From NCBI GenBank assembly GCA_046727175.1, contig JBKPCD010000026.1:24771-88770 (forward strand): a DNA stretch of 64,000 nt. The letters are read 5' to 3'. Origin of the DNA: JBKPCD01 sp046727175. GTDB lineage: Bacteria > Acidobacteriota > Vicinamibacteria > Vicinamibacterales > 2-12-FULL-66-21. The position numbers and the translations under genes are program-made. Shown in pieces: positions 18,645-26,304 of the stretch; the stretch's first letter is position 1; every line of letters begins with the position of its first letter. The notes beneath the pieces were generated by a model, which saw only the letters and a list, made by a program, of their open reading frames with translations, had not been told where the DNA came from and made no database searches.

Positions 18645-18803
18645 CGCAGAACGGCACCGTCGATGCACGTAGTCCCACCCTTTTCGGCATGTGTCTGGCG
18701 ATTCGTACCAATGGCGATCGGATGGCAGTGGCTGCCCTCGCTCGCGCCGCCCTTCGTGAAGTGGCTCCCCATCTGCCGGTGCTCCGGATTGATACGGTCG
18801 AGC

Positions 18804-18872
18804 CTGGCTGTCCTGATCCCCGCCTTACGCGCTGCGCGAGTCGAACCGATGCTGGCGTTGCGCGTGGAGTAG
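18804..18872 (+). pseudogene. ADOP permease C-terminal remnant (first)
   Basis: Only the last ~22 codons of a MacB/ADOP permease remain: LAVLIPALRAARVEPMLALRVE followed by a stop matches the family's final helix and PARRAxRxDPMxALR tail. The upstream sequence has lost recognisable homology. Confidence 0.68.
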
Positions 18873-18963
18873 ATCGCCGAGCTGTCGTGGCTACGAACGG
18901 TGTTGCGGAGAGCAGCTTCGCTCGGCGTCACCGGCTGCGGCGAGAGGTCCAGGCCGGCGAGCC

Positions 18964-19032
18964 GCGCTGCGTCTCGAGCCGGGCACGCGCGCGACGCGCA
19001 CCGACCCGCTCCTCGCGTTGCGTCACGACTAG
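18964..19032 (+). pseudogene. ADOP permease C-terminal remnant (second)
   Basis: About 90 bp after the first relic, another frame reads EPGTRATRTDPLLALRHD and a stop, again the signature tail of an ADOP permease. The two tails lie in tandem on the same strand, as expected if two adjacent ADOP genes decayed or were partly deleted. Confidence 0.58.
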
Positions 19033-19276
19033 CGGGATTCTCTGCGGCAACGTGGCTCGTTCCATAGCTCGTTGCTCGTGACTGCTCCTGCTTCTTGATC
19101 GCGTCCGTTTGTCCGGCGTGCGAGCGCCGTGGCATGTAGGCCCGTTCTCTTGCTTGACAGCGCGCTTCGGCGCGCTTGACACGGTTGCGGTTCGGCCGTA
19201 CAGTCTGCCCCTCTCCCGACGGCCGAATCGTGCTCCACGGCCTCATGTTCGCGGCTTGCTTGCCGGGAGGTCCTCG

Positions 19277-20083
19277 GTGTTCGAGTGTGGCATCCGCGGC
19301 GGAAGGTTGCAGACCAACCCATTGAGCCGCGTCGGCGCGGCGTTGCTGACGCTGATCGTCGTCGCGGCGGTACCGCGGCCTGCTGACGCGAGTGACATCA
19401 TCGCACGCGGGTTCGATTTGTCCGACCCGCTGCCCGGCACCGCGGTGAACCTCCCGGGCCTGGGCGTGGTTCCTTTCGTCGGCGTTCCGCTCGGCACGTT
19501 CGATTTTGGTGCCGGTGCGGTACCGACATTCAATGCCGACACCATCATCGAGCGGCTCGACGATGCCAACGCGCCTATGGATCTGGTGCCTGTTCTCTTG
19601 CTCGCAATGCAGCTGCGGAGTGAGATCGCGATCGACATGGGGTTCGGGCTCGACATCCATTTTTTGACCCTGCAGACAACGACACCCTCCGATGGCACGA
19701 TGGTCTTTACGGATTTCAGCGGTCCCCACGTGCCGCCCCCGCCTCACGGATCTTTCCGGTACGATCCGATCAATTGGTCCTTCGACGTTCGAAGAGGCTC
19801 GCTCGACGGGCCGGTGGTGTTCAGCGGATCGAAGGTGCTGTCGAGCGCCAATACGTCGTGGACCCACTTCCCCGTACCGGGTGCCGTGCTCATTCCGGGT
19901 GTGAACTACCTGCTCGACGGAACGCCCTTCAGCGATTTCTTCGCCGAGCCGTTCTCGCTCTCGAGTGATGATGGCACGCGGATTCTCATGCAGACCGCCA
20001 CGGTTCCTGAACCAGTTACGAGCGCTCTTCTCGCCGTCGGCGTCGCGTGGCTGGCGGCCCGACGCGCGCGGCGTACGAGGTAG
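19277..20083 (+). CDS. PEP-CTERM-anchored extracytoplasmic protein
   Basis: About 268 aa. GTG 19277 is chosen because GGGAGG lies 6 nt upstream; ATG-type starts are absent, and the product then starts just ahead of a signal peptide (VGAALLTLIVVAAVPRPADA^S). The C-terminus is a PEP-CTERM sorting signal: VPEP, a hydrophobic helix (VTSALLAVGVAWLA) and an Arg-rich tail (ARRARRTR). Such proteins are exported, cut by an exosortase and found with exopolysaccharide production. The central region is Gly/Pro/Asp-rich beta structure (LGTFDFGAGAVPTFNADTII) without a named domain. No exosortase gene lies in the window. Confidence 0.82.
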   Translation: MFECGIRGGRLQTNPLSRVGAALLTLIVVAAVPRPADASDIIARGFDLSDPLPGTAVNLPGLGVVPFVGVPLGTFDFGAGAVPTFNADTIIERLDDANAPMDLVPVLLLAMQLRSEIAIDMGFGLDIHFLTLQTTTPSDGTMVFTDFSGPHVPPPPHGSFRYDPINWSFDVRRGSLDGPVVFSGSKVLSSANTSWTHFPVPGAVLIPGVNYLLDGTPFSDFFAEPFSLSSDDGTRILMQTATVPEPVTSALLAVGVAWLAARRARRTR

Positions 20084-20393
20084 GGACACGGTCTACTGAA
20101 ACGTTTTGCAGGTCTTTCCCACTTAGGGTAGGGCGATCGGACCACTAATCACGGAGTTCACTTCTGTTGTTGTGGGGCGGGGTCTCAGACCCCGCCAGGA
20201 CGGGCCTGAAGGCCCGTCCCTACATGTCAACACAAGTGAATTCCGGGTTAGGTCAACCGAGCGGATCTCCCGCACCGCGGCAGCCGGTCCTACATTCTCC
20301 GGTCAGACCGGTTGCGGCATCCGCAAGGGCGCCTCGCCCGCCCGCGCGGGCGCCCGGCGAACAGTTTGTGCGGCTTCCGGTAGAAGGGGACAC
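20084..20393. other. Intergenic region between PEP-CTERM and CHAT genes
   Basis: Contains the tandem hairpin element at 20176-20219 and the leader of the CHAT gene. No coding sequence supported. Confidence 0.55.
20176..20219. repeat. Tandem palindromes, REP-like
   Basis: Two adjacent perfect hairpins: GGCGGGGTCT / AGACCCCGCC (20176-20185 and 20187-20196, 10-bp stem, 1-nt loop) and GGACGGGCC / GGCCCGTCC (20198-20206 and 20211-20219, 9-bp stem, 4-nt loop). The layout and the following CCTACA look like a repetitive extragenic palindrome rather than a terminator, since no T-run follows either stem. Confidence 0.65.
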
Positions 20394-23300
20394 ATGCACC
20401 GCTGCCGTGTCGGTTTGCTCCCCCGTGCCAGAGTGGCGGGCGCGGCGGTGGCCGCCTGCCTCGTGATGACGGCTGCAGCTCCGCACGAACAGTCTCCCGA
20501 AACCGGGGAAAAGAACCGAGTCGCCGCGCAAGCGTTAGTTGTCGAGGCCGAACGACTGCGCTCGCAAGATACGGCAGAGTCCCTGCGCCAGGCCATCGCG
20601 CGACTCGAGCAGTCGATTCCGCTGTGGCAGTCGTCTGCTGACCCATCGGGTGAGGCCGGCGCGCTCAATCTTCTTGGTGCGACCTACCGATCGCTCGGAG
20701 ACAATCGGCGCGCACTCCAGTACCTGGCACAGGCACTCACACTGTGCCGTCAGCTCGGTGAGCCGGCCCGGATCGTCGAGACGATGAGCCAGCTGGGCGC
20801 TGTTTACCACACACTCGGGCAGCCCGACAAAGCCGCGGCACAGTACACCGAAGCCCTCACGATTGCACGCAGGATTGGCGACACTCGCAACGAGGCAGTC
20901 ACCCTGAACCGAATGGCTCGCCTGTACGAATCATGGGGCGAGTACGACCGTGCACTCGAGGCGTTCAGCGAGGCGCTGCAGGTGGCGCGAAAGGCCGGCG
21001 ATCGACGCACGGAAGCTGCCGCTATCGGCAACATCGGCAGCCTGCATCAGGCGGCAGGCGATGACGAAAGCGCCCTTGAAGCCTTTCGCGACGCGCTGGC
21101 GCGGTTCAAGGAACTCAACGATCGCGGCCGCCAGGCCGTTGCGCTGCATAACATCGGCACGGTGTATCACCGCCTTGGCGAGACGCAACGAGCCGTCAAT
21201 TTTTATGGCGACGCATTGCACCTCGCACGAGAGCTGGGAGATCGGCACGGCATGGTCTCGACCCTGAATACGCTGGCGATTGCCCACAGCGCGCTCGGGG
21301 AGCATCGTCGTGCACGCGAGCTCCTGACGGAGGCGCTTGCGATCGCGCGTGAGGTTGCCGACCCGGCACTCGTCGCCTATACGCTTCACAATCTCGGAGA
21401 GGTCCACGCCTCGATGGGCGAGCGGGAGGTCGGCCTGACCTACCAGCTCGAGGCGCTGCCGCTTCGGCGTGCGGCTGGCGATCGTATCGGTGAGGCGCGG
21501 GTTCTGATCGCGCTGGGCGCACTCTACGCGTCGACCGGACAGCCCGAGAAAGCCCTGACCCACTACCGTGATGGGCTCGCCCTCAGCCGCGATCTCAGCG
21601 ATATCGGCGGCGAGGCGCGCGCGCTCGCCGGGCTCGCGCGAGTGGAGCGCAACCTTGCCGATCTGCCGACGGCGCAGGGTCATATTTCCGAGGCACTCCG
21701 TCTCATTGAATCGCAGCGCAGCAGGATTGCCATTCACGAGTTGCGCTCGTCGTATCTGGCCAGCGCTCGCGAGGAGTACGCGTTCTACATCGATGTGCTC
21801 ATGGAGCTCCACGCCTCGCGCCCGACCGAGGGCTTTGCCGCGCTAGCGCTCCAGGCGAGCGAGCGCGCACGGGCGCGCAGCCTGCTCGAGCTGCTTGCCG
21901 AAGCAGGTGCCGAAGTTCGCGAGGACGGTGACCCGGTGCTGCTCGAGCGCAAACGGGCGCTCGAACGACGGCTGCACGCAAAGGCGCAGCGCCAGATTCA
22001 GATGCTCGGAAATGAGCACACGAACGAGGCCGCCGCCACGATCGCGCGGGAAATTGACTCGCTCACCACGGAATTGGCGGAGGTCGAAGGTCGAATACGA
22101 GCGCGCAGCCCCCGCTATAACGCCGTAACCCAGCCCGAGCCGGTTAGCGTTCGCGACATGCAGCAACACCTGCTCGATTCTGGCACGGTGCTTCTTGAGT
22201 ACTCGCTCGGGGAAGAACGAAGCTACGTCTGGGCCGTCACGACCGCGACGTTCGAGGGTTATGCGCTTCCCGGCCGCGCCGTGATCGAAGCCGCAGCCCG
22301 CAGGTACTGTGATGCGCTCGGGACACATCAGACCACGCCAACGCCGCACACCGCGCGGAGTCGGATCCCGGGCCGCGAGACCGAACGAACGTACCGATCC
22401 GCGGCCGATGCGTTGAGCGACATGGTCCTGCGCCCGGTCGCGGCACATCTCGGATCGAATCGACTCGTGATCGTGAGCGACGGTGCACTGCAGTACGTGC
22501 CCTGGGCGGCGCTGCCGATTCCACGCGCCGTCAATCGCGTGGGTGACGATGGCGTTCGAAGGACAGGCAGCTCCGATCCGCTTATCAGCGAGCACGAGAT
22601 CGCGAACGTACCCTCCGCTTCGGTGCTCGCTGTTCTTCGAGATGATGCGCGAGATCGTACAATTCCTGCAAAGACACTGGCGATCGTCGCGGATCCCGTG
22701 TTCGATCGCAACGACATCCGCATATCGCGCGAAGGCCGGCGCGCGTGGCCCCTCCGAACGGCAGAAGAACCCGCGATGGTCGAGCGCTCCGCACGAAACA
22801 TGGGCCTGCTCGACGCGCAGGGACGAATTCCACGCCTCCCGTTCACGCGTCGCGAGGCCGAGACAATCGTGGGGCTGGTGCCGCCCGGTCAGGCGACCGC
22901 CGCGCTCGATTTTCAGGCCAGTCGTGAATTGGTGACGAGCGGGGCGCTTCGTCAATACCGGATCCTGCATTTCGCGACACATGGCTTCCTCGACACCGAT
23001 CATCCCGGCTTGTCAGGAATCGTCCTGTCGTTGGTCGATGACCGCGGCGCTCCGCAGGACGGGTTCCTGAGGGTTCATGAGCTCTACGATCTCAGCCTCC
23101 CCGCCGATCTGGTCGTGCTGAGCGCGTGCCAGACCGCGCTGGGCAAGGACATCAGGGGCGAAGGGCTGATCGGACTTGCGCGCGGCTTCATGCATGCCGG
23201 CGCGACGCGAGTCGTCGCGAGTCTCTGGAAAGTGGACGATGTTGCGACCGCTGAACTGATGAAGCGCTTCTACGCCGCATTGTTGGGCGACGAGCACCGC

Positions 23301-23432
23301 TCGCCTGCAGCGGCCCTGCGGCTGGCGCAAGTGCAGATGCGTAGAGACCGGCGCTGGAACGCCCCCTACTACTGGGCCGGCTTCGTTTTGCAGGGAGAAT
23401 GGCGCGGATGGACGGCATTCGGAGGCTCATAG
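20394..23432 (+). CDS. CHAT-domain caspase-like protease with N-terminal TPR array
   Basis: About 1012 aa. ATG 20394 follows AAGGGGA and begins a signal-like segment (VAGAAVAACLVMTAAA). Residues ~45-520 are roughly ten TPR units (for example ALNLLGATYRSLGDNRRALQYL, HNIGTVYHRLGETQRAVNFY). A helical linker of ~130 residues follows, then a CHAT domain from about residue 610: RLVIVSDGALQYVPWAALP, catalytic His at 863 in LHFATHGFLD and catalytic Cys at 912 in VVLSACQTALG. Both caspase-clan residues are present, so it should be an active cysteine peptidase. The following two genes encode a sigma factor and an anti-sigma-like protein on the same strand, suggesting a regulated stress or signalling module; the targets are unknown. 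Confidence 0.92.
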   Translation: MHRCRVGLLPRARVAGAAVAACLVMTAAAPHEQSPETGEKNRVAAQALVVEAERLRSQDTAESLRQAIARLEQSIPLWQSSADPSGEAGALNLLGATYRSLGDNRRALQYLAQALTLCRQLGEPARIVETMSQLGAVYHTLGQPDKAAAQYTEALTIARRIGDTRNEAVTLNRMARLYESWGEYDRALEAFSEALQVARKAGDRRTEAAAIGNIGSLHQAAGDDESALEAFRDALARFKELNDRGRQAVALHNIGTVYHRLGETQRAVNFYGDALHLARELGDRHGMVSTLNTLAIAHSALGEHRRARELLTEALAIAREVADPALVAYTLHNLGEVHASMGEREVGLTYQLEALPLRRAAGDRIGEARVLIALGALYASTGQPEKALTHYRDGLALSRDLSDIGGEARALAGLARVERNLADLPTAQGHISEALRLIESQRSRIAIHELRSSYLASAREEYAFYIDVLMELHASRPTEGFAALALQASERARARSLLELLAEAGAEVREDGDPVLLERKRALERRLHAKAQRQIQMLGNEHTNEAAATIAREIDSLTTELAEVEGRIRARSPRYNAVTQPEPVSVRDMQQHLLDSGTVLLEYSLGEERSYVWAVTTATFEGYALPGRAVIEAAARRYCDALGTHQTTPTPHTARSRIPGRETERTYRSAADALSDMVLRPVAAHLGSNRLVIVSDGALQYVPWAALPIPRAVNRVGDDGVRRTGSSDPLISEHEIANVPSASVLAVLRDDARDRTIPAKTLAIVADPVFDRNDIRISREGRRAWPLRTAEEPAMVERSARNMGLLDAQGRIPRLPFTRREAETIVGLVPPGQATAALDFQASRELVTSGALRQYRILHFATHGFLDTDHPGLSGIVLSLVDDRGAPQDGFLRVHELYDLSLPADLVVLSACQTALGKDIRGEGLIGLARGFMHAGATRVVASLWKVDDVATAELMKRFYAALLGDEHRSPAAALRLAQVQMRRDRRWNAPYYWAGFVLQGEWRGWTAFGGS

Positions 23433-23465
23433 CCTTCGCGGACGCGCGGACTGGAGGCGTCAGCT

Positions 23466-24062
23466 ATGGACAGCGTCGGCTTGCGTAAAGGCCGGTGGGT
23501 CCTCACGCCGCAGGCGTTCGACATGTTGCTGGCGCAACTCGATTCCAGTCGCGAGCTCGCCGGAGAGAAGTACGAGCGCCTGCATGCGAAGCTGGTGAAG
23601 TTCTTCGGCTGGCGCGGGTGCCCGTCACCAGAGGACCACGCCGACGAGACACTGAATCGAGTTGCCCGTAAGCTCGAGGATGGTGAGCAGATCCAGGACG
23701 TGTACGGGTTTGCCGGTGGCGTGGCCCGGAAGCTCGCGCTCGAAATCATCAAGCAAGAGCATCGGGCTCGTGTGGCACTCCGCGAGCTGCCGACCGTTCA
23801 GGAGGTGCCGGGGGCACCAGGGCCGGATCGGCGGCATCGCTGTTTCGAGCGATCACTGGCGCGGCTGCCCCCCGAGACGCAGGCGCTCATCCTGCGGTAT
23901 TACGAGGCCGATCGCGCCAAAAGCGAGACACGCCGCGCGCTCGCCGAGCGGTTGGGTGTTCCCGTCAGTGTCCTGAGGGTTCGGGTTCACCGGGTCAGAG
24001 CCCGACTCGAGCGCCAGGTTCGCGAGTGCATGCGTTATTCGGAGCGGGAGATAGCCAGATGA
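23466..24062 (+). CDS. ECF-type RNA polymerase sigma factor
   Basis: About 198 aa. Region 2-like segment near HADETLNRVARKLEDG and VYGFAGGVARKLALEIIKQE; the C-terminal region 4-like helix-turn-helix is LARLPPETQALILRYY and RRALAERLGVPVSVLRVRVH. It begins 33 bp after the CHAT gene and its stop overlaps the next start by ATGA. Unlike classical ECF factors the N-terminal ~45 residues resemble the group found next to CHAT/TPR and zinc-finger-less anti-sigma genes in Acidobacteriota. It probably controls this three-gene unit and others; the promoter is not identifiable by eye. Confidence 0.85.
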   Translation: MDSVGLRKGRWVLTPQAFDMLLAQLDSSRELAGEKYERLHAKLVKFFGWRGCPSPEDHADETLNRVARKLEDGEQIQDVYGFAGGVARKLALEIIKQEHRARVALRELPTVQEVPGAPGPDRRHRCFERSLARLPPETQALILRYYEADRAKSETRRALAERLGVPVSVLRVRVHRVRARLERQVRECMRYSEREIAR

Positions 24063-25030
24063 ACATCCGCAGTCCCGAACAGGGCGGAGACGTTGAGCGG
24101 ACCGACGCGATCGATCGTCTGTTCGTCCGCTACTTGTTACGCGATCTCGACGAGGCGGACCGAGCGCGGCTCGAGACCGAGTACCTCGAAAACGACGACA
24201 CGTTCGAGCATCTGTTGAGCGCCGAAGACGACCTGATCGACGCGTACGCACGGAAGGAGCTGACGGCGGACGATCGCAAGCGATTCGAGCAGATCTATCT
24301 CTCCTCGGCTCAGGGAACGGAGAGAGTGGAGTTCGCACTCGCGCTGTCGCGGTTGACGCCTGAGCGCACTCGCTCGCGGCCGGTCGAGTCTCGGACACAA
24401 TTCCCGAGGTCGCTGCTCAACGCCTTCTCAGTCGCGACCCGTTCGCCTGTGCTCGTGTGGGGAGCGGCAGTGGCAGCGGTTGCCGTCCTTGCCGCAGGGA
24501 TCTGGCTCACGACCGAGGTGAAGCGTTTGCGCCGCGATCTGGTGAACGTTGAGGCGGCGCATGCTGCGGCAGTGTTGCGGGAGGAGGATCTTTCGAAGCA
24601 AATCGCCACCGAACGTGAGCGTGGCCAACGGCTCGTTGCGGAGCGGCAGCGCCAGACGATGGGGCAACCAGTCAACGCGCCGCTGGTCGCGACGCTGATT
24701 CTGACGCCGGGCAGCGTACGCGGCATCCAACAGACTCCGCTTCTCTCGCTTGAGCCGGAGACAGATCTCGCGCGGCTTTATGTCCGGATCACGGACGATC
24801 GGTCCCCGCAGTACCGCGTGAGGATCAGGACGGTCGCAGGAGATGACGTCTGGGCACAGGGCAGGTTGACCGCTCGATCCGACGGCGACGGTCGTTATGT
24901 CATCGCATTCGTTCCTGCCAGCGCGTTGACGCGCGGCGACTACATTCTCACGGTGAGCGGCGTCAGCCGCAACGGGACCACCGAAGTGGTCGACGAATAC
25001 TACTTCCGAGCGGACAGGCAACGCCGGTAG
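24059..25030 (+). CDS. Membrane anti-sigma-factor-like protein
   Basis: About 323 aa. Starts at ATG 24059 inside the last codons of the sigma gene (ATGA overlap). The N-terminal cytoplasmic part (DRLFVRYLLRDLDEADRARL, LLSAEDDLIDAYARKEL) has the helical look of anti-sigma domains but no HxxxCxxC zinc motif. A single membrane helix at about residues 135-155 (VLVWGAAVAAVAVLAAGIWL) is followed by a coiled coil (RLRRDLVNVEAAHAAAVLRE) and an exported beta-rich domain ending in GDYILTVSGVSRNG. It should hold the sigma factor at the membrane. Confidence 0.85.
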   Translation: MNIRSPEQGGDVERTDAIDRLFVRYLLRDLDEADRARLETEYLENDDTFEHLLSAEDDLIDAYARKELTADDRKRFEQIYLSSAQGTERVEFALALSRLTPERTRSRPVESRTQFPRSLLNAFSVATRSPVLVWGAAVAAVAVLAAGIWLTTEVKRLRRDLVNVEAAHAAAVLREEDLSKQIATERERGQRLVAERQRQTMGQPVNAPLVATLILTPGSVRGIQQTPLLSLEPETDLARLYVRITDDRSPQYRVRIRTVAGDDVWAQGRLTARSDGDGRYVIAFVPASALTRGDYILTVSGVSRNGTTEVVDEYYFRADRQRR

Positions 25031-25284
25031 CCGCGACCACTATTTCGACTCTGGCACATTGGCTGGAGAAACGGCCCACGGGCATAGCTCGAAGACCACG
25101 AAGATACGAAGTCGAACTTTCACGCCGCTGAAAAAGACGCCTGATCAGCGCTGCTCTCCTGAAACGTTTTACGTCAGCAATCCACTTGAAGTAGATGGCC
25201 GGACGTCGGAGCCATCGACACGCTCGATTCACACGCCGGCGAGCGGTCGTCTGCCGACGAACGGTCTTCCGCAAAGGAGGTTCT

Positions 25285-26223
25285 ATGAGGAGGTTGCTAA
25301 TCCCAGGAGCGTTCACGCTGATAGCCCTCGCCGCCATGCGGCTCGACGCGTGGGCACAGGCCACCGAGCACCGCAGCCACAGCCGGATCAGCGTCAGTCC
25401 ATCGTTGACGCTGGTGGGCGCCAGTGTCGATAGCGCCGGCTCGACGGTCCAATTGTTCGTCTACAACCCGCTGGCCGAGCCGATCACGGTTTCGCAATAC
25501 CACGTGAAGGTGGTCAAACAGAAGTTTGTCGTCACTGACTTGTCGGTCAACACCGCAGATTTCGTCAACGGCTGGCGGCCGGAGCGCATCGCTTCCAACA
25601 TCCTCTTCGACAAGAGAGAGGGGAACGTAGTCTCAACTGCGACTGCCGACTCGATAAACATCAAGCCGCTGAGAGTCCAGCCCGATAGCGCCACGCCCCC
25701 TGGCCGATATCTTCCGACCTTTCTGAAAGATGTGACTGTCGAAAGCACCACCTGTTACCCGTGTGGGCCCGTTCTCAGGAGTCTTACCAAGATCTTCAGC
25801 ACGAGTGCTGACGAAGCTCCGCTTCGGGACTCCATGAACCGCCTCCTGAGCAGGATGCATAGTCATACGGAAGAAAATCAGAACGTGCTGACAGCGTTGC
25901 GGACAACCACTGGGACGGCGGTCACACGGCTGGACATCGATCGCGAATGGTTATGGGTGGTGGCCGATCCGTTGAAGCTCGCTCCGGCAGTGATCGATGT
26001 GCCACACAGTCATGATTTGATCCGTTATGAATGTTCGCTCGTCTACGACGTCCCGCCAATTATTGTGCCGGCCGGGGCGCCACCGATGGTGCTGAGCATC
26101 CCGCTCGCGCAGTTTACCGAAGGAGACAACTCGTGTCTTCCCTCGCCGGGAGAGCGTGTGGTGTTCTCCGCGTACAACGATGTGGGCGCCCTGGTACTGG
26201 GCGGGTTGAAGACGGCCCAGTGA
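25285..26223 (+). CDS. Secreted protein of unknown function
   Basis: About 312 aa. ATG 25285 follows AAGGAGG with 4 nt spacing, an unusually good ribosome site, and starts a signal peptide (MRRLLIPGAFTLIALAAM to AWAQ). Family not recognised. A conserved-looking Cys pair, TTCYPCGP, sits near residue 155 and further single Cys residues occur at ECS and DNSCLP, so disulfides are likely. It is beta-rich with no membrane segment after the signal. Follows the anti-sigma gene at 254 bp. Confidence 0.72.
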   Translation: MRRLLIPGAFTLIALAAMRLDAWAQATEHRSHSRISVSPSLTLVGASVDSAGSTVQLFVYNPLAEPITVSQYHVKVVKQKFVVTDLSVNTADFVNGWRPERIASNILFDKREGNVVSTATADSINIKPLRVQPDSATPPGRYLPTFLKDVTVESTTCYPCGPVLRSLTKIFSTSADEAPLRDSMNRLLSRMHSHTEENQNVLTALRTTTGTAVTRLDIDREWLWVVADPLKLAPAVIDVPHSHDLIRYECSLVYDVPPIIVPAGAPPMVLSIPLAQFTEGDNSCLPSPGERVVFSAYNDVGALVLGGLKTAQ

Positions 26224-26304
26224 GATGGAGACGCGGATGGCGACACCCTTCGGAGGAGCGTCGCCATCTGCATCGAATCGAATGGAACCAGCATAGAGGT
26301 GCTC

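Larger units (their letters stand above)
18645..19276. other. Relic-bearing intergenic stretch
   Basis: No intact gene. It contains two ADOP permease tail relics (listed separately at 18804-18872 and 18964-19032) and ends in the upstream region of the PEP-CTERM gene. Confidence 0.6.

Noticed and set aside
18410..20089. Minus-strand open frame of 559 codons across the DUF1801 end and the PEP-CTERM gene
   Set aside because: Runs antisense to two supported genes and has random Arg/Glu-rich composition without any motif.
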